A stretch of 63,061 nucleotides of DNA from Planctomycetota bacterium (lineage in GTDB: Bacteria > Planctomycetota > UBA1135). The translations under genes were made by a program, and so were the position numbers. Each line of letters starts with the position of its first letter. The first letter of the stretch is position 1. Shown one piece after another: positions 35,562 through 44,615 of this stretch. Location: assembly GCA_030748415.1 (NCBI GenBank), contig JASMMA010000011.1, positions 5,785 through 68,845 on the forward strand, written 5' to 3'. The notes under the pieces were generated by a model that saw only the letters and a list, made by a program, of their open reading frames with translations, was not told where the DNA came from and did not search any database.

Positions 35562-36891
35562 TAGCGAATTGATTATTGCTCCTGCTTCCCAGACGAGGGG
35601 GGCAGAGAGGGCGATTCTTCGTTTGAGTGGACCGGCTGCATTCCCCACTCTCGGTTGTGGGTTGAACTCTCCTCGGACACGGGTGTTCCGGGATTTTGAG
35701 TGGCAGGATAATTGTTGGGTAATGGGCTCCCTGCTCCTTTTCCCTGGTCCCGCTTCGGCAACTGGCGAAGATGTCGCTGAGATACATTTGCCCGCTTCAG
35801 AACCCGTTGTTCGTGGAGTTCTAGATTCCATGATTCAAATGGGCGCACGCTTGGCAGAACCAGGGGAGTTCACGCGGCGTGCTTTTTTGAACGGCAAACT
35901 TGATTTGACCCAAGCCGAGGCGGTTTCTGATTTGGTGAATGCGCGGAGCGAAGCTCAAGCGATAGAAGCTGCGCGGCTCTTAGCAGGAGAACTCGGGGAA
36001 ACTGTTCAATCCGCACGCGATGCCCTCGCATCAGCGTTAACTGAACTGGAAGCTGGGCTAGATTTCGAAGAAGGGGATTCGCAAGATATTCAAACCGAAG
36101 AATTGGATGAGCATTTTGATAAAGCTCGTGCATCTCTGGACCATGGATTGAGTTCCCGGAAAACGGATTCTCAGCATCGAAGCGCCTTTCGTGTTCTCAT
36201 GGCTGGCGCACCCAATGCGGGAAAGTCAACCCTGTTTAATGTCCTTACCAACTCAAATGCGTTGACATCTGATGAAAAAGGAACCACTAGGGATTGTTTG
36301 GAAACTTCGTGGGAAATTCTTGGGACAAGCGAAGTTGTTTTGGGGGATCTTCCTGGTCTGGGCGATGGGGCGGTAGATGCTCGCGACCAGGCTGCCAGAG
36401 TTCGCGCCGACCACGAAGAGGCGGACCTTTGGTTGCTCTTACTGGATTCTTCTTCTGCTACGCCAGACAGAGGTTTATTAGACCGAGATTGGGGGGCGCA
36501 GGTTTTGGTTGTATGGACCAAATGTGATCTTCAGCAAGGGGTCTCTGACAGTTTTGTCGCTGAGGTTTCCAGTAAGTATCAAACTCTTTGGCTGGCGGCT
36601 GAAACTGGAGAGGGAATCCCTGAGTTACTCAAAGTGGTCCAATCTTCTTGGGAAGAGGCCGCGGCTGTGCTTCGAAGCCGAACGGCAGCCGAAGAACGGC
36701 AACGCCAAGCCCTGGATGAGGCCCTCGCTTCCCTTCAAAGAGCTGATGAGCTGCGAAGGGGGGGGAGGAGCCCTGATTTCGTCGCCGAGGAATTGAGAGC
36801 AGCGATGCGCCCCTTGGGGGAGCTGGTTGGGCAGTGGACTCCTGAAGATTTGCTGGATCAAATCTTTTCCCGATTCTGCCTCGGGAAGTAG
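35545..36891 (+). CDS. mnmE: tRNA modification GTPase MnmE
   Basis: MnmE, with MnmG, modifies wobble uridine 34 of tRNAs. The 448-residue protein has the tetrahydrofolate-binding N-domain (EFTRRAFLNGKLDLTQAEAVSDLV) and a G domain with GAPNAGKS, GTTRD, DLPGLG and TKCD. The C-terminal FCLGK keeps the catalytic Cys of the family's C(I/L/V)GK end. GTG 35545 lies inside the yidC 3' end. The second half of the G-domain is somewhat shortened relative to E. coli MnmE (454 residues overall), but all motifs remain. Confidence 0.95.
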   Translation: MPSQDSSELIIAPASQTRGAERAILRLSGPAAFPTLGCGLNSPRTRVFRDFEWQDNCWVMGSLLLFPGPASATGEDVAEIHLPASEPVVRGVLDSMIQMGARLAEPGEFTRRAFLNGKLDLTQAEAVSDLVNARSEAQAIEAARLLAGELGETVQSARDALASALTELEAGLDFEEGDSQDIQTEELDEHFDKARASLDHGLSSRKTDSQHRSAFRVLMAGAPNAGKSTLFNVLTNSNALTSDEKGTTRDCLETSWEILGTSEVVLGDLPGLGDGAVDARDQAARVRADHEEADLWLLLLDSSSATPDRGLLDRDWGAQVLVVWTKCDLQQGVSDSFVAEVSSKYQTLWLAAETGEGIPELLKVVQSSWEEAAAVLRSRTAAEERQRQALDEALASLQRADELRRGGRSPDFVAEELRAAMRPLGELVGQWTPEDLLDQIFSRFCLGK

Positions 36892-36937
36892 CTTCAAAAA
36901 CGGAACTGGAACTACCCCAAGGTCTTGTGTTACAACT

Positions 36938-36960
36938 CACTAGGCCCACAGAGCCTAGTG
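36938..36960. promoter_or_regulatory. Inverted repeat over the nrdR start
   Basis: CACTAGGC (36938-36945) is repeated inverted as GCCTAGTG (36953-36960) around a 7-nt spacer, a perfect 8-bp dyad. The right arm ends in the GTG at 36958 that is the likely nrdR start. It may be an operator or an RNA hairpin hiding the start codon. It does not match the NrdR box. Confidence 0.55.
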
Positions 36961-37431
36961 CTTACCTTGCGTTGTCCCTACTGTAAACAAGACGATGACC
37001 GAGTCATCGATTCCCGCTCCTCAGCGGACGGTTTTTCCATCCGCCGCCGCCGCGAATGCGTTGATTGCGGCCGCCGCTTTACCACCTACGAGCGCATGGA
37101 GGAGACTCCGCTCAGGGTTGTCAAAAAGGAGGGCTCTCGGGTTCCATTTGACCGGAATAAAATCTTCCAAGGTCTTCTGAAAGCCTGCGAAAAACGGTCC
37201 GTTTCACTGGAGAAAATTGAAGAGGTTACGGCTCGCATTGAACGACAGTTAGCTGAAATGTTTGATCGAGAAGTGAGCAGTAAATATATCGGCCAACTAG
37301 TGATGGACGAACTTAAGCAAATGGACCAAGTCGCCTATGTTCGTTTCGCTTCCGTTTACCGCGAATTTAAGGACATCGCACAGTTCTTTGACGAGCTCAA
37401 GCCAATGCTTGAAAAAGGACGGGATCGATAA
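36958..37431 (+). CDS. nrdR: Transcriptional repressor NrdR
   Basis: NrdR represses ribonucleotide reductase genes, using an ATP cone to sense dATP and ATP. GTG 36958 gives 157 residues beginning MLTLRCPYC, close to the family start. The zinc ribbon (CPYC and CVDC with FTTYER) is followed by the ATP cone (VVKKEGSRVPFDRNKIFQGLLKAC). A TTG at 36925 would extend the N-terminus by 11 residues. The next gene starts 1 bp inside the stop (TAATG). Confidence 0.95.
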   Translation: MLTLRCPYCKQDDDRVIDSRSSADGFSIRRRRECVDCGRRFTTYERMEETPLRVVKKEGSRVPFDRNKIFQGLLKACEKRSVSLEKIEEVTARIERQLAEMFDREVSSKYIGQLVMDELKQMDQVAYVRFASVYREFKDIAQFFDELKPMLEKGRDR

Positions 37432-39107
37432 TGGAGTCCGGTAAGGATTGTTTGCCTAATCGCGTTCGGAAACGCGATGGGCGAGAAGAGCGCTTAGATC
37501 AGGTGCGTTTAACCGATTCCATTCGGCGCGCTTTAGATAGCGTGAATGCCGACACATCTTATGCTTCGACTTTTTCTGATGAAGTTGCCGGTTCTATTCT
37601 TTGTGATGGCACCGTTGAAACTGCGGGTCTTGCCGCCTCTGTCGAAACCGTTTTAGCTTCTGCGGGTCGAAGCGATGCCGCCGACGCTTATCGCAATTAC
37701 CGTCAACAGTGTTTGGAACATTTCCAAAGGGTTCGCGTGCACACTTCTCATGGTCGCGATGACACTGCAAGGCCTTGGGATCGGCGGCGACTTGCTCTTT
37801 CCTTAATGCGAGACCGTCATTTGGAAAACAATCTCGCTTGGCAGGTCGCTCGCCGCGTGGAACGCCGGGTTCTTGGTACTCGCTTACGCCACCTGACCGG
37901 CCGCCTCGTTGCAGGATTGGCAGATAATGAATGTCGCACGCTTGGGCTTCGCGCAGACTCATTAGAGGCAGAACGAGTTGGCTTGGAACGAGGCCAACTG
38001 AGCGCATGGTTGGGCGGTGGAAGTATGCCCGCAGCGGATGGAGGTCCAGCTCTGGCGGGCCCGGGACATGACCCTCGTCACTTGCTGGGCGGTCAACTTT
38101 TGTCCCGTTTTGCTCTTCAAGATTTACTCTCAGGCGCCCAAAGTGACGCAATTTTGGATGGGCGCTTTGAATTGCCCACTCTGGGCGACTGGACTCGTCC
38201 AGCTCGGATTCTTCTTCGTCCTGTGGCAGGGGAATCCGAAGATGCTTTCTGGCGCAGAGTGAGTGAAGAATTGGGTCGAGCTCACGAGGTTCAGGTGCAT
38301 TGGCCTTCTGGGCGGAGTTGGTCCAAACTGACCCAACAGGCACCTCGATGGATTCAACGGCCGGACTCCTCCCTTCGGTTGTACAGCACCGATGCGGAAC
38401 TTGCTCGCGAATGGGCCCTTGATGGTCTATGGGTGCGCCTGTCCTTGGATGCTTTTGTTGCCGCGCCTCCTGCTTTGCGGGCAACCCTTTCCGATACTGG
38501 CCGTGTGCTTATCTGTTGGTGGCCGCAAAGAGACAGTTTGCGCCGCCATCGCGGAATTGAGCGGGTTTACGGGTCTGTTGTTCTGAATCTTGCTGGGGCC
38601 GCCCAACTTGCCACGGACAAACGAGATTTCTTTAATCGGGTAGGGGAAGCCGCAGACTTGGCCTGCTCCGCTGTTTCGCTCCTCGCCCACCGCTCCGCCG
38701 CCCGGGCGCCCTATTCGGTCTCCATTCAGCCTGCAGGGTTCCCTCAGGCCATCAAATGGCTGTTTGGGCCCTCTCAGGTTCCCTCCGACTCCACATCCCG
38801 GACCACCTTGGCGATCCTGGACCGGTTTCAGCAGGCCGCCCGTAGCGCTGGCCTTGGGCTTCGAACTTTTGCTCCACCGCACCCTGAAGGGGCTGGAGCC
38901 CGCCTAACTCTTCGAGATCACGCTACTGAATCCGGCGCTTACCCAGTAGGCTGGTGTCATACGGAATCCACACCCACCCCACCCTCTGCCGCTTTTGCAA
39001 CAGCGCCTTGGCTCCAATTTTCCGCCTCTGCAGCTCTCCATCAGGATTTGGGAGCTTGGACTTCACGCCTGACCGGCTCCACTGACGAACCTCCTCCTAC
39101 CCACTAA
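37431..39107 (+). CDS. Degenerate class III ribonucleotide reductase (NrdD)-like protein with ATP cones
   Basis: This 558-residue protein starts with one ATP-cone-like domain (RVRKRDGREERLDQVRLTDS, about 11-95) and a second, weaker one (about 115-175). From about residue 220 it follows the NrdD fold: LSRFALQDLLSG with a decayed GDIHIHDL motif (GRFELPTLGDW), a finger-loop-like region around C362 followed by YGSVVLNLAG, and FAPPHPEGAGARLTLRDH like the NrdD TPAE region. It stops where the zinc site and glycyl-radical loop should begin. I infer it is not a reductase and may act as a nucleotide-sensing partner of NrdR. The comparison is from memory of motifs. Confidence 0.72.
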   Translation: MESGKDCLPNRVRKRDGREERLDQVRLTDSIRRALDSVNADTSYASTFSDEVAGSILCDGTVETAGLAASVETVLASAGRSDAADAYRNYRQQCLEHFQRVRVHTSHGRDDTARPWDRRRLALSLMRDRHLENNLAWQVARRVERRVLGTRLRHLTGRLVAGLADNECRTLGLRADSLEAERVGLERGQLSAWLGGGSMPAADGGPALAGPGHDPRHLLGGQLLSRFALQDLLSGAQSDAILDGRFELPTLGDWTRPARILLRPVAGESEDAFWRRVSEELGRAHEVQVHWPSGRSWSKLTQQAPRWIQRPDSSLRLYSTDAELAREWALDGLWVRLSLDAFVAAPPALRATLSDTGRVLICWWPQRDSLRRHRGIERVYGSVVLNLAGAAQLATDKRDFFNRVGEAADLACSAVSLLAHRSAARAPYSVSIQPAGFPQAIKWLFGPSQVPSDSTSRTTLAILDRFQQAARSAGLGLRTFAPPHPEGAGARLTLRDHATESGAYPVGWCHTESTPTPPSAAFATAPWLQFSASAALHQDLGAWTSRLTGSTDEPPPTH

Positions 39108-42100
39108 ATGCACCTCAAACGAATCGAACTTGAAGGCTTTAAGTCCTTCGCCGACCGGACGGTTATCCAGGTTCAGCGCGGACTAACGGGAATCGTCGGG
39201 CCGAATGGTTGTGGCAAATCCAATGTTGTTGATGCCCTCTTGTGGGTGATGGGTGAGCGCTCAGCCAAGACTCTCCGTGCTGACTCCATGGACGATGTCA
39301 TTTTTAAGGGTGCAGAAGGGCGTGCCGGAGCTCCTTATGCCATGGTGGAAATCATTCTTGGGGATAACGACGGCCAAGTTGCCGAGCCCGGAGCTGAAAT
39401 TGCCGTGGGTCGTCGTCTGTTTCGAACGGGTGAGTCTGAGTATTTGTTGGATGGGCGAAGAGCGAAACGCAAAGAGGTAAAAGACCTTCTAATGAACACG
39501 GGTCTGGGAGTTCGTTCTTATATGGTTTTAGCTCAGGGGAAAATTGACGCAGTCCTGTCTGCGAACCCTGCCGAGCGCCGCTCTGTTTTTGAAGAAGCGG
39601 CTGGTATTAGTCGCTACAAAGCCCGAAAGCACGAAGCGGAATTAAAACTAGTGCGTGTTGCTCAAGATTTAGCCCGCGTGGAAGATGTTTACCGAGAAAT
39701 CCAAAGAGCCGTTCGCAAGCTGAAGTATCAAGCCGGCAAAGCCCAACGGTTTATGGAAGTCCGAGATGAATACCGCGAGGCTCGAATCCTGCATTGCTGG
39801 GTGGATCGCCACCGCATGCAGGTTCAAGAAACTGAACTCCAGGCTCGAGAAAAAGAGTTAGAGACTTCGATTCAAGAAATTCGGGAAAGGCGTTCCAACA
39901 TGGAATCGCGATTGAACCAACTTCAGGAAGAGTCTGACACTCTTCGGCAAAGGTATGACAGTTTGAGGGCAGAATCTGCCGAGTCTCGCCAAAATGCTGC
40001 GACTTTGGAAGAGCGCGTTCGTGGATTGGATTCTCGCGTTGGTGAATTGGAAAGTCGAAGCCATCGCGAAACTGAACGGTTGGCGGGCCTGGACGAGGAA
40101 GAGCGTGCAAGGGCCGACACTGACGGTTTGCTTCAAGAGGAAAGCTCTCAACTGGACCAAAAAACAGAAGTTATTCAGAGCGCACTTCAAGGCGCTGAGG
40201 ATGAATTTTCACAAGCTCGAGAAACACATCGAAGTACTCGACAGGAAATTGAAGAACTTCGAACTGGGGTCCTTGAAGCCTTGGCTGAGCGAAGTGCTCA
40301 AAACAACCAGGTTGCTGAGGCTGCCCAAAGACGCTCCGAGGCTCAAGGCAATTTGCGTTCTTTTGAGCGCCGCAAGGAAGAGCTTCAGAACACAAAATCT
40401 GAAACGAGCGAGAAACTTGTTCTGGCAAATAAGGAATTCAAAGACGCCTCCAATATTGCTGAACAAGCAGAGGGGAAAAGCCATGAACTTCTCCAAAGCC
40501 GAGACGCTCTTCGGGTTCGAGTCGCAGAAGCTGCGGAATCACTTTCCGCTGCGACCCGAATACAAACCGAAGCCCGCACTCGCCTAACAGCCCTTGATGC
40601 TGTTGAACAGGATATGCAAGGGCTTCCAGACTCTGTTCGCGGCGCATTGGAAAATGGCGCAGAGGGTTTGCGCGGATTAACTTTAGATGGAATTGAAATT
40701 CCTGCCCCCTGGGACCGCTTGCTTGAAAACCTTTTGGGTCGCCTGCAACACGCGCTTTGGGTGGACCACCGTGATGCCACATCTCAATTGAAGGGTGCTG
40801 CGGATTGCTTTTTCCCTGCCCCCCGAACCGCTTCGCCTGTTCATGTTTCCCTGGCCAGACCCCTTGAAGAATTGCTCATAGGGGATACCGAAAAGTGTCG
40901 TGCAATCTGTTCCCGCCTAGGAGAAGTGTATTGCGTTTCTACAGCTACCGAAGCCCGCACCCTCGCTGACCAGCACCCAGGGGCCCTTTTTCTTTCAGAG
41001 TGTGGCGAAATGCACGGTGCTGGCTATGCCCGCCTTGGCATGTTGGGGGATGGCGCTGAGGGCTTGCTGGCTCGTACCAATTTGCGACAGAAATCGGAGT
41101 CTGCCCTTGCTGAAGCTCAATCCAAAGCCGCTGATGCTCAAAAGTTAGAGACTGAATCCAAAGAACAGCTCGAAATTGTCAATTCGGAACTGGAAAAACT
41201 GGATTCAACCCTGCGTCAAACTGTTGCAGAGCGCGACCGCGCTCAAGCACGCTTCGAAGATTTGCAATTGCGCGAGCAGGCGACTCAAGAAGAGCTTGAT
41301 GCCATGGAGGAAGAATTTTCTGATGCAACTGCGCTGCTGGAAACCGCGAGCAAAATGGAAGCGGAAGCAACATCCCTTCGAGAGGCTGCGGAACAAAAGC
41401 GTGCCAAGCTGAATCAGCAACTTTCATCATTTGAAGCCATGTCATCCGAGCAGGAACTGGCACTGGAAGAAAAACGACACGCGCTTCAGGAAGCGCGTTT
41501 GGAATTTGAACGACACCAACAACGCCTTCAACACATTCAGGGCCAACTAGAAACCCATGGGCGTCTTCACGACCGAGACAAGCTTGAGGGTGCACGGGTA
41601 CGCGAAGAACTAAATACCCTTGCCTCCCGAATTTCTGAAACAAAAGAAGAAGCCGAAAAGGGTCGTGTACAGCTTCGAGAGCTTCTTTCTTTGCGCTCCA
41701 ATACAGAAGAGCGACTCGCTGAAGCTTCCACTCAGAATGAGCGAGCAGCTGGAGCCCTAGCGGCGGAACGCGCAAGCGTTGATGGTGGTACAGGTCGTTT
41801 GGAGGACCTCCTTGGGAAACGCCAAGAGTTAGCTTTGGGACTACAAAGAATCCAAATGGGCCGAGAAGAACAAATCCGTTCATTGATTGAAGAATTTCAG
41901 CAGCCTCTTGAGGATTTGGTTCGGAGCCTTGGATTGGAAGATTCAGAAGTTGAAATGAATTCTGATGACTATCAGGCCCTTTCCAGAAAGGTTGCTGACT
42001 TGAAGGGCTCGCTTGATCGTATTGGTTCGGTCAACATGGATGCCCTTTCTGAATTGGAAGAGCGCGAAGAACGAGAAAAATTCTTGTCAAGCGAACGAGC

Positions 42101-42740
42101 GGACTTGACGGACGCACGAACGAACCTAGAGCAAACCATCGAAGACCTGGATGCCCGTTGTCGGGAACGCTTTGTTGAAACATTCGAAGCTGTGCAAGGG
42201 CAGTTTGAAGGAATTTTCCGTCGTCTGTTCCGTGGTGGCCGTGCCGAGCTTGGCCTAGAAGCCGATGTGGACCCTTTGATTGCCGGAATTGATATTTCCG
42301 TCCGTCCTCCAGGAAAAGAACTTCGTTCCATTAAACTCCTTTCTGGTGGGGAAAGAACCTTGACCGCACTTGCACTGTTGCTTGCGGTCTTCCGCTCCAA
42401 GCCATCACCTTTCTGCCTCCTTGACGAAGTGGATGCTGCATTAGACGACGCTAATGTTGGGCGATTCCTGGATGTTCTGGATGATTTCGTGGGTGAAACC
42501 CAGTTCATGGTGGTAACCCACAACAAGCTGACCATGGCTCGTTGCGAGCGCCTCTTCGGGGTCACTATGCGGAAGGCAGGTGTTTCTCTGGTGGTTGCCG
42601 TGGACTTGTCTGAGGTTGCTGAAGCTCCTGATGGCACCGTTTCCAAACTGGGCCAGCGCCCTGGCGTGGCACCTCCGCCCCTGACAGATCGTGGGGTTCA
42701 AGCCCCGGCGGCTCCGCCTAAAGAAATAGAAGCCACTTAG
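39108..42740 (+). CDS. smc: Chromosome segregation ATPase SMC
   Basis: SMC dimers condense and segregate the chromosome. The 1210-residue protein has the N-terminal ATPase half with Walker A GIVGPNGCGKSNVVDAL (about 28-44) and two long coiled coils (about 170-500 and 670-1000) around a hinge (about 510-660). The C-terminal half has signature LLSGGERTLTALALLL (about 1076) and Walker B FCLLDEVDAALDDANV (about 1100). ATG 39108 follows the previous stop immediately. The stop codon interlocks in 4 bp with the gene on the other strand. Confidence 0.97.
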   Translation: MHLKRIELEGFKSFADRTVIQVQRGLTGIVGPNGCGKSNVVDALLWVMGERSAKTLRADSMDDVIFKGAEGRAGAPYAMVEIILGDNDGQVAEPGAEIAVGRRLFRTGESEYLLDGRRAKRKEVKDLLMNTGLGVRSYMVLAQGKIDAVLSANPAERRSVFEEAAGISRYKARKHEAELKLVRVAQDLARVEDVYREIQRAVRKLKYQAGKAQRFMEVRDEYREARILHCWVDRHRMQVQETELQAREKELETSIQEIRERRSNMESRLNQLQEESDTLRQRYDSLRAESAESRQNAATLEERVRGLDSRVGELESRSHRETERLAGLDEEERARADTDGLLQEESSQLDQKTEVIQSALQGAEDEFSQARETHRSTRQEIEELRTGVLEALAERSAQNNQVAEAAQRRSEAQGNLRSFERRKEELQNTKSETSEKLVLANKEFKDASNIAEQAEGKSHELLQSRDALRVRVAEAAESLSAATRIQTEARTRLTALDAVEQDMQGLPDSVRGALENGAEGLRGLTLDGIEIPAPWDRLLENLLGRLQHALWVDHRDATSQLKGAADCFFPAPRTASPVHVSLARPLEELLIGDTEKCRAICSRLGEVYCVSTATEARTLADQHPGALFLSECGEMHGAGYARLGMLGDGAEGLLARTNLRQKSESALAEAQSKAADAQKLETESKEQLEIVNSELEKLDSTLRQTVAERDRAQARFEDLQLREQATQEELDAMEEEFSDATALLETASKMEAEATSLREAAEQKRAKLNQQLSSFEAMSSEQELALEEKRHALQEARLEFERHQQRLQHIQGQLETHGRLHDRDKLEGARVREELNTLASRISETKEEAEKGRVQLRELLSLRSNTEERLAEASTQNERAAGALAAERASVDGGTGRLEDLLGKRQELALGLQRIQMGREEQIRSLIEEFQQPLEDLVRSLGLEDSEVEMNSDDYQALSRKVADLKGSLDRIGSVNMDALSELEEREEREKFLSSERADLTDARTNLEQTIEDLDARCRERFVETFEAVQGQFEGIFRRLFRGGRAELGLEADVDPLIAGIDISVRPPGKELRSIKLLSGGERTLTALALLLAVFRSKPSPFCLLDEVDAALDDANVGRFLDVLDDFVGETQFMVVTHNKLTMARCERLFGVTMRKAGVSLVVAVDLSEVAEAPDGTVSKLGQRPGVAPPPLTDRGVQAPAAPPKEIEAT

Positions 42741-43687
42741 CGGCGAGCGCGTGCAGCCTCTTCCAGAAGAGGAAGTGCAGTGAGCACAGTTTCTCCAAGG
42801 ATTTTCATGCTCTTTGCGGAGCACTTATCCAAGGTGTCTTCCCGAGTGTGCCACCATGAGTTTCCTGGGCCAAAGCGGAAATCAATCAAGTCAGCCGCAG
42901 GGACCCCCTTACGAAGGAAAGGCAAATGGTCATCTTTAATTTCTCGACGATCCACAAATAGTTGTTTGTGTCCAAGACCGGCTGCAGTTTTTTCAAAAAT
43001 TCCTCGAATCCAACCGCTGGACATGGATTCAATACTGACCCCAAGTTGACGGTCCGCGACCATATCTAAAAGTACTAAGCAGCGAATTTCTTTCAAACTT
43101 CCATCTGCTTGCATTTTTTCTGAGAGCCAGCGAGAACCAAAAGTAGAGTTGTTATGGTCATCCCAAGGAAGAGGATGGAAGGGTTCTTCGCCATCAAACC
43201 AGCACAAGACCAACGACATTCCCTCTCTGGGTTTGGGGCCGGCCCATTGTCTGGCCATTTCCATCAACATAGCGGTTGAGGACCCAGAGTCATTGGCTCC
43301 AACAAACCGAGGAAGGTCGTAGGTGTCATAGTGGCTACAGAACCAAAGTTCTCCCTTTTCGGTTCCAGGTCGCCGAGCGATGAGGTTTACCCCAGTTAAG
43401 TTGCCTTTTCTTTGGGCACCTTGAGGGGGGCTGACCGGGAATGGAAGTTCTTCAAATTCCCACCCGAGGGGTTCGAGCTCTTTCCGAATGTAAGAGCGAG
43501 TTGCAGCGCTTTGGGGAGTGTCCATTCTTCGAGGACCCAAATCCACAAGATACTCCAAATCTTGCCAAGCGCGGTCAGCATCAAATTCTTGACGGGTGAT
43601 TGGGGTTCCATTGCCGCTCTCTAGGCAAGAGGGTGTGGAAGAGAGGAGCAGTAGGCTTGAAATGAAGAGGAGTGAGGTTGAACGCAT
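42737..43687 (-). CDS. M28-fold zinc enzyme, glutaminyl-peptide cyclotransferase-like lipoprotein
   Basis: The 316-residue protein from ATG 43687 has a hydrophobic leader ending at STPSC, a probable lipobox. The M28/glutaminyl cyclase fold shows CSHYDTYDLPRFVGANDSGSS with the zinc Asp, VLCWFDGEEPF, TFGSRWLSEKM, LVLLDMVAD and the late WWHTREDTLDKCS with a zinc His. The FDGEEPF and later W-rich loop resemble bacterial and animal glutaminyl cyclases more than aminopeptidases. It would form N-terminal pyroglutamate on exported proteins; an aminopeptidase role is the alternative. A GTG at 43696 is a second possible start. Confidence 0.82.
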   Translation of the reverse strand: MRSTSLLFISSLLLLSSTPSCLESGNGTPITRQEFDADRAWQDLEYLVDLGPRRMDTPQSAATRSYIRKELEPLGWEFEELPFPVSPPQGAQRKGNLTGVNLIARRPGTEKGELWFCSHYDTYDLPRFVGANDSGSSTAMLMEMARQWAGPKPREGMSLVLCWFDGEEPFHPLPWDDHNNSTFGSRWLSEKMQADGSLKEIRCLVLLDMVADRQLGVSIESMSSGWIRGIFEKTAAGLGHKQLFVDRREIKDDHLPFLRKGVPAADLIDFRFGPGNSWWHTREDTLDKCSAKSMKILGETVLTALPLLEEAARARR

Positions 43688-44615
43688 GGGATTCACTGAA
43701 TGGCGAAGGCATGATAGGGGCGTGGCCGACCTTCAAGAGCACCGTTCTGCCAGCTTAGGGCTTTTCATCCCAGCTTTTTCTGGGATGGTATGTGCACTTT
43801 TGCTTTTGAATCCAACTTTCATGCCGGGTGTTGGATTGAGTGTTTGCCTTGTTGCCTTGATTGGTGTGACCTCCCTTTTGGGAGAGCGCATGATTCAAAA
43901 ATGGCCTTTGTGCCAGCCTTTGGTGCATCCGATTCTTGCGAGCGCTCTTCTTTTGAGCTTGTATTACTCTCTAAGTCGCTATGTCCAATGGTTGGCCCCG
44001 GAGGACCGAGAGTGGTTTTTATTGGCTCTGGATCGCCGGTATTTGAGTTTTGAATGGGAAACATGGTTCCAGAATTGGGCCAACCCATGGGCGACCGATA
44101 TCCTTCAAGCGGTTTACGCTTCCTTTTATTTCTTTCCCTTTATTCTGGGTTTCTCCTTTGTGCCCGGACGGAAGTGGGAGGCCCTTTATGCTACGACCGA
44201 TCGAATCATTCTCGGTTTTTTACTGACCTATTGCGGTTACTTTTTAGTACCCGCCCGTTCACCTTATGATTTTCTAGAATATTCCATGGCTTTGCCTTCG
44301 AGTGGGCTTCAAGAAACCCTCCACGCGGCTTTTGTTGAAAGCTCGCCAATGAAGTGGGACTGCTTCCCGAGTGGGCACACAACGATGTCTGCTTTTGTGG
44401 CCTGGTGTGCGTGGCAGCGACTCGGTTTGATGAAATGGGTTTTCGTGCTCTGGAGCGCGCTCACGATTCTTGCAACCCTTTACCTTCGTTATCACTACCT
44501 CGTGGATATTCTTGTGGGTCTTTTATGCTTCCTTGCCTGGGTTTGGGTTTCTGAGCGCATCTTCGGTCGCTTGCGAGAGGTGCAGGTCCCCGCACCCCTA
44601 AAATCCACCCCATGA
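43686..44615 (+). CDS. PAP2-superfamily membrane phosphatase/phosphotransferase
   Basis: The product has 309 residues and about seven membrane helices. The PAP2 catalytic motifs are PARSPYDF, DCFPSGHTTMSAF and YLRYHYLVDILVG (the last giving the His nucleophile and Asp). The layout resembles AUR1/inositolphosphotransferase-like PAP2 proteins. The start is uncertain: ATG 43686 sits in a CATG shared with the opposite gene's ATG, and GTG 43722 is an alternative. Its stop overlaps the OPT transporter gene (ATGA), so it may act on lipid or isoprenoid phosphates together with the downstream glycosyltransferase. Confidence 0.83.
   Translation: MGFTEWRRHDRGVADLQEHRSASLGLFIPAFSGMVCALLLLNPTFMPGVGLSVCLVALIGVTSLLGERMIQKWPLCQPLVHPILASALLLSLYYSLSRYVQWLAPEDREWFLLALDRRYLSFEWETWFQNWANPWATDILQAVYASFYFFPFILGFSFVPGRKWEALYATTDRIILGFLLTYCGYFLVPARSPYDFLEYSMALPSSGLQETLHAAFVESSPMKWDCFPSGHTTMSAFVAWCAWQRLGLMKWVFVLWSALTILATLYLRYHYLVDILVGLLCFLAWVWVSERIFGRLREVQVPAPLKSTP

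Noticed and set aside
36938-36960. NrdR box upstream of nrdR
   Set aside because: The dyad sequence does not resemble the AT-rich NrdR consensus; it is reported only as an unassigned inverted repeat.
37594-38484. Minus-strand open frame of 296 codons opposite the NrdD-like gene
   Set aside because: Its composition is shadow-like and has no motifs. The plus frame has ATP-cone and NrdD-like motifs and is coupled to nrdR and smc.
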